Shown here piece after piece: positions 50,652 to 63,610 of a stretch of 64,000 nt of DNA (position 1 is the first letter of the stretch; each line of letters begins with the position of its first letter). Origin of the DNA: Leucocoprinus leucothites (lineage: Eukaryota > Basidiomycota > Agaricomycetes > Agaricales > Agaricaceae); assembly GCA_013368445.1 (NCBI GenBank), contig JAACJO010000010.1, forward strand, positions 1,426,001 through 1,490,000, given 5' to 3'. The position numbers and the translations under genes were made by a program. The notes under the pieces are model-generated. The model did no database searches. It was not told the DNA's origin and worked only from the letters and a program-made list of their open reading frames with translations.

Positions 50652-53422
50652 ATGACTACACCATCGCACTGGGCGGACCTTAAGGGTTCCCCTCCGCCAT
50701 CTTCGGACCCTATGAACCTCACCGACACTGAAACACATGTCTCAGTCAACAAGCATGACTGCTCAAAGTCTCCTGTGCTATCCATCAAATTGACTAGGTA
50801 CTCTGTTCAAGACAATGCCAAGTCTGCTGCCCCATCAAGGGCTGGCTCTGATCAAGAAGAGGAGAGCGGTGAGAGCGATTCTGACTCGTTGGTTTCAACT
50901 TCCCCCCCTTCTTCTCCCTCTGCTGCCCGAGCTACATTATTGCGCATAGCATCACACTCATCCTTCAGAACTCCCCCTCCCCCCTCTTCATGCGCCAAGC
51001 AAGCTCGTGCTCGAGAGTCTTATAGGGGACTGGACATTACCCCCAAGGCCATCTCAAGAACTGCATCACTGAATGCATATGATGGTATGATAGCTTTAAA
51101 TCACCTATTCCTTTCTGTCCATTTGGAGAGGGATTTATAGGTGAGTTTCAACCTCCTGACCCTTTGAACCTAAGCTATCATGGGGATGCCTGGGGCGACA
51201 TAGAGGATGGGGTATTTGAAAACGGGGAGCCGGTCAATAGACACTTTGGACCCCCACCCACCTCAAGGCTGCCTTATGCAATCCATGGATCTGCTGAGTC
51301 AGCAAAAGCTGTGCCAACTGGCACTCCGGCTACCTTCTTTGCCAGATCATCTGACACCAATGACATCACACCTGACGTCACACATGATGTCACCGATGAC
51401 ATCACTGCGCAGCTGCAGGAATCTAGGCCTACACAGCCACATCTACCGGATCTTAAGGATTATTCAAACACAGCCACCAAAGAGACCGTTATTGTTGGTG
51501 AAGCTGCCTACAAAGCACTTGAGGCGCTTAAATATGTTACCAATTTCTTCAAACATCGCGCCGCTCTTGGATTACAGCCTGGTGATAAAGACCCAAGGGT
51601 TCCCCAAATGGGGGAACCAATCTATTGCCTACTTACCACTATGTTTGAGGCAGGCTGGGACCGCTTACCCATTAACAGCAAAAGCGGACTCATGATCACT
51701 GAAGCGTTGAGGCAATATTACGGCCCTCCTTCCGATATCCCCATGACAAACTCTTCCCCCCCTCCTAAGGGTAAAGGGAAGGGGAAAAAGGCACATAAAC
51801 CTTCTCCGTCTATCATCCCCACCCCCCTATTTCCGCCTGGCATTGTCGTCAGGAAAACTAACCCCACAGCTTGGATTGATGATGAACAAATGAACATCGA
51901 CTAAGCCCCTTCCGCTGAGGGCACCATTCCTCTCCCCCAGAATGACTTTACGTCTTCTGGCAAGGCACGTGACGTTTCGTCTGTGTCAGGCTCCCTACAG
52001 GCAAAGAATGACATTACGTCTTCTAAGCCTGTTGGTCCCATTTGAGTTTCCCAGGCCCCTCCTCCACCTTCCAATCATGTGACTCCAAGGAACGGAAATG
52101 GAAATTTTGAGCACTCAGTTGGGTGCCCTTCTTATGATGGCCTGGCTCAGCCATCAAAACCTAACCCCAAGGGCGCCTCTGATATGGTGCCTCCCATTCC
52201 CCCCCCTGACTGTAAGGCATCCACCAAACCCCTTATGGAACATTTTAACAAGAAGAATGTGTTGTTTGCTGATGCCGCCTGATGGGGTGTCCAGCTGGTG
52301 ACTTCCTCTTCCAACTCCTCCTCCAATATTGATGGAGTTAAGATATGAGAAATGATACTCGCCTTCCCTGAATTATCTTACGACAAAGTCCTTGCCATGT
52401 ACAAGGCAGGATTTGGAAGCACCCAATCTCAGGTGCCTGAACCATCAACCACAAGCACTCAACGCGCTAAACCCAAAATGACTATGCATGGGCCTACTCG
52501 CTGTCAAGTCCTCATCCCCTTCGAGGGCAACATCATTGCTAACTGAATTAAAGATTTCAATAAGGCAGCAGAATTCTGTAACCATGGCCTTACTGCCACC
52601 CAATCTAAACTTTGTGTTGAGTCTGTCCACGAATCATACAATGGCATCTCCATCGCCACCTTGGGTGTCACCAGTCCCTCCAACCTCGACACCATTAAAT
52701 CATGGCTGAAAAAAGCCTGGCAATTAGGAGACGCCATCCCTATTGAGCCCTGTCTCCCACAATCTAAATCATTCCTCAAAATCATCGGTGTCCCTTATTG
52801 GGTAGCCAATTCCTCCAACCCTCTCTCCCCTGCATTTGTTGAACAAGCCCTTGGCCAATCATCGCTTTTTGAAAATGTCATCCTTGCTGCCCGCCCTCGT
52901 GTCATGAAAGCCTCTCCAAAATCGGACACAGCGGTTGTATGGTTTGATATCTGGGATTCCCAGAACGGTACCAAAGCCAAGATGTTGGTTAACCGTACTA
53001 TCAATTTTGGCTGACATATTGGAACCATTCGCACTACCAGTATGCATCCTGGTGTTGCACAGTGCAGGAACTGCTGGCGGTGGGGCCACCCCACTCATGC
53101 GTATCATGCCCTTGGCGTGCGCTGTCAAATTTGTGGTGGCCCCTACCGTGTTGAGAATCATCGATCCATGGCCTGGTGTTGCAAGGCCAACCCCAAATCC
53201 AATCCCCCTTGTGATGCTACTCCTGACGGCATCCCATGTCCTCACCTCAAGAACTTCAAGTGCCTTAATTGCAAAGGTGATCATCATGCAAATGATACTA
53301 AATGTCCATTCTGGAGGAACAGGTTCAACTGGACCTGGCACTCTAACAAAGCTGCTAAATCATGCACTGCACGTGCTGTCCGCGCCAATTCCAATCACTC
53401 CGGTGGCAGAGTTGCAGTTTAA
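50652..53422 (+). pseudogene. ORF1 of B-6
   Basis: Starts MTTPSHWADLKGSPPPSSDPMN, the same start as B-2. Broken by a frameshift near 51100, TAA near 51902 (CAA in relatives: MNID-Q), and several TGA or TAG codons (near 52282, 52346, 52546 and 53012). Recognisable parts: AIHGSAESAKAVPTG, ALKYVTNFFKHRAALGLQPGDKDPRVPQMGEP, EMILAFPELSYDKVLAMYKAGFG, WFDIWDSQNGTKAKM, and knuckles CRNCWRWGHPTHAY (last Cys to Tyr), CQICGGPYRVENH and CLNCKGDHHANDTKC. Natural TAA at 53420..53422. Confidence 0.87.
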
Positions 53423-53424
53423 AT

Positions 53425-56400
53425 ATGTCTGGTAAGAACAATCAGATTTCCTCTGTTTGTATCTATTTGCAAAATGTGGGACGATCTTACTCCCTGATTG
53501 ACACTCTCCTTGAATCCAAAAAGCTGGACTTCGACATAATTTTTATACAGGAACCCCCTTGGAACTACATACGTAAAGCACCCTCTATGACTAACCCTGA
53601 AGGGGATGATGTCATAGGTGCCCCTACTCACCCGGAGTGGCTGTGTATGGTCTGCCCTACTAAGCCTAATGACCCCTGACCCCATACTCTGACTTATGTC
53701 CACAGGCGTCTACTTCACATGAGACCCATCCTTCAACAGGAATGGGTTAACCATCGGGACATACAAATCTTGGGATTATTTAACTAGGGTAACTATATCC
53801 ACTTACTTAACATATACTCTGACTTGTCATTGTTGGCGATTAACTTTCTTTTGACAAACTTCATTGACATTCCTAATATTGTATACATGGGAGGCAACTT
53901 CAATTGTTGCTCTCCAGAATGGGATCCCTCAACCACTCATGTGCCTCAATCTGCATTAACTCTAATGGAGTTAGTAGACTGTTACAATCTTAATAGGTCG
54001 ATACCAACCATGTTTTCTCCAACCCATTTCTCTCCTATCAAAAGTCATGACAACTCGGTTATTGATCTCATTTTCTGTGCCAATAATTCTATTTCCCATG
54101 TCATTGACGTCAATTCGAGACTTCCTTCAGATCATGCACCATTGATTATGGATCTTCCAATTTGTCCAGATTATATTAATTATAAAAAATGCATACTGCC
54201 GAAAGATAGCAATGAAGAGACTGCTTTTATTTCTCAAGTCTCTGAGCATCTAGCGGCTCTTGATTGTTCGAACATTCATTCTACTTCTTGTCTGAACAAT
54301 ATCTCCGACTCTATTTCTCGAATCTTTTCTGAATCTTGGAATATCAATTCTAAAACTGTATGGATTACTAACCGGTCAAAGGAATAGTGGTCCCCCCACT
54401 GTTCTGAGACTCTTCTTACTTACAGAAGAACAAAGGATCAAAAAGACTGGCAGGCATTCAGAGCAGCTACTCGAGCTGCCAAACACTCTTTCTTTGATGA
54501 ACACATTCACAAAATCGCATTGACCAACAAGCGACCCTGGGACCTTATGGAATGGGTCAAACAATGCAAACTCCCTGCCATTGAGGGTATTCGTTATCAA
54601 GGACAACCCTGTAATGATCTTCCGGATTTATGGAATGCACTCCATTCATCATATAATTCAGCATCTGGTCAACCAGTAAACCCTAACATTCTGAATGAAA
54701 TGAAATCCCTTCCTCCCCACTCTTGGGCTAACTTCTCTGCCCTTGAACTCACCAAATCCCTCTCATCATGTACTAATTCTTCAGCACCTGGGCCTGATCA
54801 TGTCTCCTGGAAACATTTGAAGTCTATCATTGCCCACAATGAGTGCCTTAAAAACATACTACTCATTGCTAATGCGTGCATACGTCTCTCTCACTGGCCG
54901 AGCCACTTCAAGGACTCGGTCTCTATTATCATTCCCAAGCCGAATAAACTGGCCTATGATACACCGAAAGTGTTTCGTCCCATTGTCCTACTAAACACTT
55001 TAGGAAAACTAATCGAGAAGATGATTGCTCGCTGCATACAGTATGAGGTGGTATCTCTAGACGTCCTTCACCCCAACCAAATGGGTGGAGTTATCCAATG
55101 ATCTACTGAAGACGCAGGAGTATTCCTCACTCACATTATTCGGGCTGGATGGGCCAAAGGTATGATTACTACTGTTTGTGCCTTCAACATCGCACAATTC
55201 TTCCCCTCTCTAAACCATGAAATTCTCACTGACATACTATGGCACCAAGGGTTCACCCCTGAAATTGTTAACTTCTTTTCTCATTACCTCATAGGTCGAT
55301 CCACACAATTCATGTAGAACACTTTCTTGTCTGATGCCCATAATGCAGATGTTGGCGTGGGGCAAGGTTCTGCATTATCACCCATACTATCTGCACTTTA
55401 TTTAGCGCCTCTCATGTTCATGTTTGATCAACGTGCTCGGCTACAATCAATCCCCTCTTCCCTTCTATCCTTTGTTGATGATGGGCTTTGTATATCTCAA
55501 GCAAAGAACTACTCTGACACCATTTCTTCCCTTAAAGCAGCCTATTCCATCATTACCTCCATTTGTACCGATCTTGGACTTGTCGTTGAACACAATAAAT
55601 CTGAAGTCTTCCACTTTTCCCATCGTCATAACGATTCTAATCCTCCACTTGACCTATCCGACATCGGAGGTCCTCTCCTCTACCCGAAACAAGTCTGGCG
55701 ATACCTCGGCTTTTACTTCGATCATTGACTCTCATTTCAGGAGCATGTCTGATACTACTCTACCAAAGCATTATCCATGGTGAAAGCTATGGGTATGCTA
55801 GGCAACTCCACCCGAGGCCTCCTCCCTCTACAGAAATGCCTGCTCTATAGGTCATGCGTTGTCCCTGTGGCCACGTATGGCTTCCGACTTTGGTACTTTG
55901 AGGGTGCTTGTAACAAGGTGCTTCTCAAGTCCCTATCAACTATGCAAAGGCATGCTGCTCTTTGGATCACAGGCGCCTTTCGAACTTCTCCTTCTAGTGG
56001 CATTGAAAGTATTGCCAGACTTATCCCTATTCACCTTCATCTTCGTAAACTAGCTATTCGTTCATCGTACCGAGTCTCTACTTTACCTTCTAATCATGCA
56101 TTACATTCTCTTCTATCTGACCATTCCTCTCTTAACTCCTCCCCCCATCCCCAATCACTTCTTTGCCTTCTCACTCTGGCCAATAAAGCTAAAATCAAAG
56201 GCCCTCTTATTGATGTAGATAGTTCTCTCTCTCATCTCTCTGATTCCTTTTCTCCCTTTGCTCCTGAATCCAAGCCTGGCTCTCGTCTCATGGATATTTT
56301 CCCTGATTCCATTCATTTTCATCCCTGTAACTGCTCGGACAAGCATGAGATGTACAAACATGTATTGTCTCTCAACTCAGTTTTTTCCTCTTCTTCTGCC

Positions 56401-57276
56401 GATTGTAATTGTATTTCGGTTGTTACTGATGCCTCTGTCCCACTTGTAGGTTCCCTTCAGGTGGTTTTGGCGGCATATTTATATCACAGTGGACAACAAG
56501 TGTCCCATGCAAAACAGGCAAGCGGTCGGGCGTCTTCTACTGACACTGAACTCTATTCCATTTGTATCGGCATTGCAAAGGCCATCTCTCTCCAATGCGA
56601 TCACATTATCCTCATCACTGACTGTCTTCCAGCAGCCAAGCTAGCAGTCAACCCCTCTATCCACTCGAGTCAGTCACATTCCATCCAAGTCTGCTGCCTT
56701 CTACTAGACTGGCTCGCTGCCAAGCCATCTCAGTCTATCGACTTCTGGGATGTCCCATCAAAGTGGCGTTGGAAACCCCATCTCAAAGTCCACAACAATG
56801 TCACTTCCACTTGCATTCATGCTCCTCCCCATATGGGTGCTACCCTGGACTTTTTGTGACGCAAAGCCACCAACAATTGTCAGAAATCCTGGGAGTCTAC
56901 ATTCTGGAAGAAGAAGTACTGCGGCAGCAGTTTCCTTCTTTCAAAAAAGAACTGCAAATTCCTTATCCCCACTTACGTAAAAGGGGGTACCTGGCTTCCC
57001 ATAGCCAATGAGTCACCATCACTATGTGCAAGCATGACTCATGCTATTCTTAATCATGCTCCAATTGGAGCTTATCGCGAGAGATTTTTCCCCCTCGAAC
57101 CCAAAATCTGTCGCTGCAGGCATTGCCTGGAAACACAACACTATATCCTGTGTTATTGCCCCCTCTATCCCATCCATACCCAATGGGTGCAATGCGCCTT
57201 CCCTCAATATGAGTTCCTCGTCAAGTTTTTGAAAAAGAACCTGGCTGCTTTTGCCTTCAACAATCAAGACATGCGT
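53425..57276 (+). pseudogene. ORF2 of B-6
   Basis: MSGKNNQISSVCIYLQNVG start. Endonuclease FIQEPPWNYIRK and YMGGNFNCCSPEWD (the GGDFN aspartate is changed to Asn), SDHAPLIMDLP intact. RT with GVGQGSALSPILSALY and SFVDDGLCISQ (FVDD retained at 55471..55482). RNase H VVTDASVPLVGSLQ, STDTELYSICIGIAKAI and ILITDCLPAAKLAV. C-terminal CRCRHCLETQHYILCYCP. At least eight stops (for example near 53678, 53786, 54386, 55100, 55317 and 55728). RT motifs are better preserved than in B-1, but the frame is broken. Confidence 0.88.
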
Positions 57277-59059
57277 CCTCTTGTTTGGACAATATTTCTA
57301 ACTCTATCTCCCATATCTTCTCTGATTCTTGGAATGCGAACTCTAAAACTGTATGGATCACTAACCAGTCAAAGGAATGGTGGAATCCCCATTGCTCTGA
57401 CACCTTACTCACTTACAGGAGAACCAAGGATTGAAAAGACTGGAGAGCATTCAGGGTGGCTACCCAGGCTGCTAAACATTCTTTCTTTGACAAATGTATT
57501 CATGAAATTGCATCCACCAACAAATGACCCTGGGATCTTATGGAGTGGGTCAAGCAACGAAAACTCCCTGCCATCGAGGGCATTTGGTACCAAGAACACC
57601 CTTGCAATGATCTTCCAGACTTGTGGAATGCACTTCACTCATTGTACAACTCTGCATCAGGTTGTTGGGTAAGCCCTCATGTTTTAAATGAAATGAAATC
57701 TCTTCCTCCCCATTCCTGGGGAAACTTCTCTGTGCTCGAACTCACTGAATCCCTCTCATCTTGTACTAACTCATCAGCACCTGGCCCTGATCATATCTCC
57801 TGGAAACACCTGAAGTCTATCGTTGCTTATAATGATTGCCTCAAGAACATCTTACTCATTGCTAACACGTGTGTACATCTCTCTCACTGGCCAAGTCACT
57901 TCAAGGACTCAGTCTCTATCATCATCCCCAAGCCAAATAAACTGGCCTATGATACCCCTAAAGTGTTTCATCCTATTGTCCTACTAAACACTCTAGGGAA
58001 ACTAATTGAGAAGATGATCACATGTTGCATGCAGTTTGAAGTGGTATCTCTAAATGTCCTTCATCCAAACCAAATGGGTATGGTAATCCAATGCTCTACC
58101 GAGGACACAGGAGTCTTCCTCACTCACATCATTCAGGCCGGATGGGCCAAAGGTATGATCACTAGTGTTTGTGCCTTTGATATTGCCTAATTCTTCCCTT
58201 CCTTAATTCATGACATACTTACTAACATCCTGTGATGACAGGGGTTTGCCCCTGAACTTGTGAATTTTTTCTCCCATTACCTCATAGGTTGATCAACTCA
58301 ATTCATGTGGAATACCTTCTTATCTGATGCTCATGATGCAGATGTTGGTGTAGGGCAAGGATCAGCTCTCTCACCCATACTATTGGCATTATACTTAGCA
58401 CCTCTCATGTTCATGTTTGATCAATGTGCTTGCCTACAATATATCCCCTCCTCCCTCTTATCTTTTGTCGATGATGGGCTTTGTATATCTCAAGCGAAGA
58501 ACTATACTGACACTATTTCTTCTCTCAAATCTGCTTATTCCATCATTAACTCCATTTGCTCCAATCTTGGATTAGTCGTTGAACATGACAAATCTGAGGT
58601 CTTTCACTTCTCCTGCCGTCACAATGACCAAAACCCCCCTCTGGACTTATCCAACATTGGCGGCCCTCTCCTCCATCCAAAACGCTTCTGGTGTTACCTA
58701 GGCTTCTACTTTGATCGTTGGCTCTCCTTCCCAGAACACATTCAATATTACTCCACCAAAGCATTATCCATGGTGAAAGCTATGGGTATGCTAGGCAATT
58801 CCACCTGTGGTCTTCTCCCTCTCCAGAAACGACTTTTATACAGGTCATGTGTTGTCCCAGTGGTCACATATGGCTTTCAATTATGGTACTTTGAAGGCGC
58901 TCATAACAAGGCGCTTCTCAAGTCCCTTTCCTCTATGCAAAGACGTGCAGCTCTTTGGATCACAGGTGCCTTTTGCACTTCTCCTTCTGGTGGTACTGAA
59001 AGCATTGCTGGACTAATCCCTATCCACCTCCATCTTTGTAAACTAGCTATTCGTTCATC
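57277..59059 (+). pseudogene. B-7: ORF2 fragment of family B
   Basis: Runs from the late endonuclease linker (LDNISNSISHIFSDSWNANSKTVWITNQSKEWW) through RT (GVGQGSALSPILLALY, SFVDDGLCISQ at 58464..58475) to the thumb (ALWITGAFCTSPSGG) and ends at YRSS where A-17 begins. Stops near 57526, 58188, 58234 and 58290. It follows B-6 in the same direction without poly(A), so the junction looks like recombination between two copies and not a fresh insertion. Confidence 0.86.
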
Positions 59060-60650
59060 CATCCCTCCTTGACCTCTTACCACCACCATCTCTTAGTTGG
59101 TGTGCAGTTAGATGTCTAGTATACACCAATTCTACTCTAGCTAACATGGGTAGATGCAAATCTAAAGCTGTTGCTCGCAAAATCGTGAACATGGACCTCG
59201 ACTCCAACATTGCGTCCGGTGATGATGAGCTCGATACAATCAAAGAGGCCCCCAGACCCTCCACCTCCACCCAGCTGACCCACATGATGGCGGACTTCAA
59301 GGCTGCTATTGCCTCCATGAGGGCTGACCTTCAGTTGCCCTCACCCCTCTCCTCAGTGCCTGCTGATGTTCCATTGCTGGTGCCTACTACTCAGCCTCTG
59401 GTGACCTTTGGTCCCAAGGCCCCTCTTATTGCTGGTGGTACCACATACTACCCAGCCCCCACTCCTCCCCCAATTGTGCCATCCACCCCATCGTCCTCCA
59501 CCAGGACCATGCCTGGAGATGATGCTGTGGCCAAGCGGGCTTTCAACGGCCTCAAGAAGTTCTCGCACTTCATGTGAGAGCTCCCTGACAATTCCCTCCT
59601 TGATGAGGACTATGCCAAGGCGTGTGCTAGCTATCTTGCCAGTGCCATCTATGAATTTGAGATGAGCGGGCACAGTAGTGCACACATTTCCATGGGTGAA
59701 CAGTGGGCCAGCCGTGGCTGGACCACCTTTCGCTCCTTCATGTAGGGCTTCGCTCAGTTCAATGAGCCAGAAGCCTCCCCTAAAGACATGCATGTCGTCC
59801 ATGAGGTGACCCAAGGATCTGCTGACAAAGTGGAACCACGTGACATTGACATGGGCTCCCCCAAGGTGCCTAAGCAAATGCCCAAGGCACTGCGGCCCAT
59901 CCCCCCATACTGCCCAAGCAAGCGCCCCCTAAGGTGTGCGCTAGTGGCCCCCCTCAAGCACCCACAAAGGCACCCATCCCCACTTCTGCTCCGGTGCCTT
60001 GTCAGTGCTCATTTGCAGAAGCCACTCATTCTGGTGCTTCAGTGCCGCCTGTGTCACTCATCAAGCTGGCACAGGCAAACCCCTCCCTCAATCCTGATCG
60101 CATTGCTGCGATGCATCAGGCTGCCACTACCACTGCTGGCTCTGCTAAGAAGCCGCGCATGACCACTGCTGGGCCCACCCACCATCAATTGTTCCTTGAT
60201 TTCACTGGGGATGCCAGTGAGATCACCTATCTCCACCACAAGGCCATATGCCTTCTCAACGATGCCCTCTCACATGCCAAGTCTTCTTTGCACATTGAGA
60301 ATATCACCAAGGCATACAGCACTGTCATGCTGTACACCTCCACCATACCCTCAGACTCCAACATCACTGTCGTCAAGTCTGCTATTCCCTCTGTCTTCAC
60401 TGCCCCATTTGAGTTGAAGACATGCTGCCCCAGGTCGAGATCTTATCTTAAGATCCTCAATGTCCCCTTCCACATGAACGGCATCCATATTATGCCAGTT
60501 CAGATCACCAATTGTATGCGATTTTCTCTATTCAAGGACACTTTTGCTGACGTTTCATCCATATGCATTATGCACAACTCCCCCAAGGCCGACACTGCTA
60601 CCATCTGGTTCGACCTATGGGACTCTCAGTCAGGAGCTGGCACCAGGAAG
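59060..60650 (+). mobile_element. A-17: divergent ORF1-only LINE, 3' side lost
   Basis: 5' end CATCCCTCCTTGACCTCTTA at 59060, in ORF2 of B-7. ORF1 reads to DSQSGAGTRK, where an LTR-like sequence (TGTTAGAGG) starts at 60651. No tail. Confidence 0.86.
59146..60650 (+). pseudogene. ORF1 of A-17 with a unique N-terminal module
   Basis: Starts MGRCKSKAVARKIVNMDLDSN; the N-terminal 140 residues (TIKEAPRPSTSTQLTHMMADFKAAIASMRADLQLPSPLSS...) match no other copy here beyond the MGRCKSK start. TGA near 59575, TAG near 59743 and a frameshift near 59930 break it. The C-terminal half is family A: TQGSADKVEPRDIDMGSPKVPKQMPK, VSLIKLAQANPSLNPDRIAAMHQ, KKPRMTTAGPTHHQLFLDFTGD, IWFDLWDSQSG. Knuckles absent. 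Confidence 0.84.
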
Positions 60651-60935
60651 TGTTAGAGGAGTGTAATCCACCTGGACTCAGTCTTCTTGGGTAAGTTGGC
60701 CATCTCAGCCATTGACTATTATTAGCACCATTCTGTGTATGTATCATTTGTATGTGTTTGTCCTCATTGGTTTGTATTTGTTTTAGTATTGTATAGTTGG
60801 TCCGTGCATTGTTGTATATAGTTATGAACATGACAAGGTTATCCCCTTGTCATGTTCCACCTCAAATATATTGTCCATTACCCAGGTTCTCTAGGCCCCC
60901 AGTCTAATCCACTAGTGCTGACAGAACGACACCAT
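60651..60935. other. LTR-like or unassigned segment
   Basis: Begins TGTTAGAGGAG, the terminal motif seen at the LTR ends in this window, directly after A-17 coding sequence, then AT-rich sequence (GTTTTAGTATTGTATAG, GTTGTATATAG). No matching ...TAACA end or 5-bp duplication is found, so it may be a truncated LTR. It merges into B-8 near 60936. No coding pattern. Confidence 0.45.
60826..60857. other. 13-bp perfect inverted repeat
   Basis: GAACATGACAAGG and CCTTGTCATGTTC, separated by six bases. It could form a strong hairpin. It lies in the LTR-like segment just before B-8; function unknown. Confidence 0.6.
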
Positions 60936-60950
60936 AGTCCACCTGACCCC

Positions 60951-63608
60951 ATGAACATCGCTGACGCTGAAACACATGTCTCATTCAACAAGCGCAACCA
61001 ATCCATATCGCCTGCACTTTCTATCAAATCCTCCAGGCATTCTGTCCACAACAATGCCAAGTCTGCCACTTCATCCAGAAATGGTTCTGATGAAGAGGAA
61101 AGTGGTGTTAGTGACTCAGATTCATCTGATGGCTCGACCCCCTCCTCCCCTATCATCGTTCCTACTGTACTTTCACATGCAGTGTCACACTCATCTCTTA
61201 GAACTCCCCCTCTACCATTGTTGCGTGCTAAGTGAGCTCATGCTTATGAAGCTTGTCAACTGGATACTACTCCCAAAGCCATCTCAAGAATGGTGTCGAT
61301 GAGCACATATGATGGCTTCAAATTGCCTATCCCCTTCCATCCTTTTGGTAAGGGATTCATAGGTGAGTTAAATCCTCCAGATCCTCTCAACTTGAATTCT
61401 CGCAGGGACGCATGGAGCAACCAAGAGGATGGGATTCTCAGAAATGGGGAACCTACCACTCAGTTCTTTGGACCCCCACCCACCTCAAGGCTGCCTCATG
61501 CGATCCATGGATCCACTGAGTCAGCGAATGCTGTGCCATCCAGCACTCTAGCTACCTTTTTTGCTGGCTCCTCTTATACTAATGACATCACACCTGACAT
61601 CACACATGATGTCACTGGTGATGTCAATGAACAGCCACAGGAATCTAGACCTGCACAGCCACACCTCCCAGATCTCAAGGATCTATCAAACATAGCCACT
61701 GAAGAAGTTGTTATTGTCAGTGAAGCTGCCTACAAAGCACTTGAGGCCCTTAAATATGTCACTAATTTCTTCAAACATTGCGTTGCGCTAGGCTTACGGC
61801 CCAGTGAAAAAGATCTGAGGGTTCCCCAAATGGTTTGAGTCAGGATGGGACTGCTTGCCCATCAATGGCGAGAGTGGACTCATGATCATTGAAGCGCTGA
61901 GACAATATCTCAGCCCTCCTTCCAATATCCCCATGACAGACTCTTCCCCCCCTCCAAAGGGTAAGGGCAAGGGTAAGAAGGTACATAAACCTTCTCTGTC
62001 TCTCATTCCCACCCCCCTATTTCCACCTGGCATTGTCATCGGGCAAACTAATCCCACAGCTCGTATCAATGACAATAACATGAATATTGATCAAGCCCCT
62101 CCCAATGAGGGCATCCTTCCTCACCCCCAGAATGACTTTACATCTTCTGGTAAAGCATGTGACGTTCTGTCTGTGTTAGGCTCCCATAAGGTGAAGAATG
62201 ACATTTCGTCTTCTAAACCTGCTGGTCCTATTCACGTATCATGGGCCCCCCCTCCACATTCCTATCATGTGACTCCAAGGAACAGAAATGGTAACTTTGA
62301 GTGCTCAGTTGGGCACCCTTCCTCTGATGGCCAGGCTCAGCCATCAAAACCTAACCCTAAGGGTGCTTCTGATATGCCGCCCCCCATTCCCCCTCCTGAG
62401 CATAAGGTATCCACCAAACCCCTTATGGAACACTTTAACAAAAAGAATGTGTTATTCGCTGATGCCGCCCGATGGGGTGTCCAGCCTTCGACTTCCTCTT
62501 CATCCTCTCCTTCTATCGATGGGGTCAAGATGCGGGAAATGATTCTCGCCTTCCCTGAACTCTCTTACAACAAAGTCCTTGCTATGTATAAGGCAGGTTT
62601 CGGCAGTGCCCAGTCTCAGGCACCTGAACATACGGCCCCTAGCGCTCAGCATGCTAAACCTAAATGATGACTCATGGTCCAACTTGTCATCAAGTCCTCA
62701 TTCCCTTTGAGGAGAACATCATTGCAGACCAAATCAAAGATTTCAACAAAGCGACTGAATTCTGCAACCGAGGTCTCACCGCCACTCAATCCAAACTTCA
62801 TGTTGAATCTGTATGTGACTCATACAATGGCATATCCATTGCCACCTCAGGTGTTGCCTCTCCTAATGACCTCAAAACCATTAAGTCCTGGCTAAAGAAA
62901 GCTTGGCAACTTGGAGATGCTATTCCTGTTGAGCCCCATCTCCCACAATCTAAGTCCTTCCTCAAGATCATCAGTATCCCTTATTGGGTAGCCAATTCAT
63001 CCAACCCCCTCTCCCCAGCTTTTGTTGAGCAGGCCCTCGGCCAATCACCCCTCTTCGGAAATGTCATCCTTGCTGCTCGCCCCCACGTTATGAAGGCCTC
63101 CCCTAAGTCGGACACAGCAGTTGTTTGGTTTGACATTTGGGACTCACAAAACGGTACTAAAGCCAAGACATTGGTTAACTGTACTATCAATTTTGGCCAA
63201 CATGTTGGCACCATTAGAGCTACCAGTATGCACCCTGGTATTGCTCAATGCAGAAACTGTTGGCGGTGGGGCCACCCCACTCATGTGTATTGTGCCCTTG
63301 GCGCTTGCTGTCAAATTTGTGGTGGACCTCATTGTGTTGAGAATCATTGATCTATGGCCTGGTGTTGCAAGGCCAATCCCAAATCAAACCCCCCTTGTGA
63401 CGCCACTCCTGATGGCATCCCATGTCCTCATCTTGAGAACTTCAAATGCCTTAATTGTAAAGGCAATCACCATGCTAACAATACCAAATGTCCATTTTGG
63501 AGAAACAGGTTCAACCAGACCTGGCACTCTAACAAAGCTGCCGAGTCATGCACTGCACATGCTGTCCATGCTAATACCAATCGCTCTGGTGGCAGATTTG
63601 CAATTTAA
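60951..63608 (+). pseudogene. ORF1 of B-8
   Basis: MNIADAETHVSFNKRNQS start, HAIHGSTESANAVPSS, ALKYVTNFFKHCVALGLRPSEKD, then loss of about 25 bp near 61833 (the MGEPIYCLL segment), MTDSSPPPKGKGKGKKVHK, EMILAFPELSYNKVLAMYKAGFG, a frameshift near 62665, WFDIWDSQNGTKAKT, knuckles CRNCWRWGHPTHVY, CQICGGPHCVENH and CLNCKGNHHANNTKC. TGA near 61233 and 63348 correspond to CGA in other copies. Natural TAA at 63606..63608. Confidence 0.86.
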
Positions 63609-63610
63609 AT

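Larger units (their letters stand above)
50579..57276 (+). mobile_element. B-6: nearly full-length decayed family B LINE
   Basis: The 5' end CCTTTCCCTCTTACCACCAT is near 50578, followed by ORF1 and ORF2 almost to the C-terminus, ending at 57276. It lacks 3'UTR and poly(A) because it changes directly into B-7 ORF2 sequence. Confidence 0.9.
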
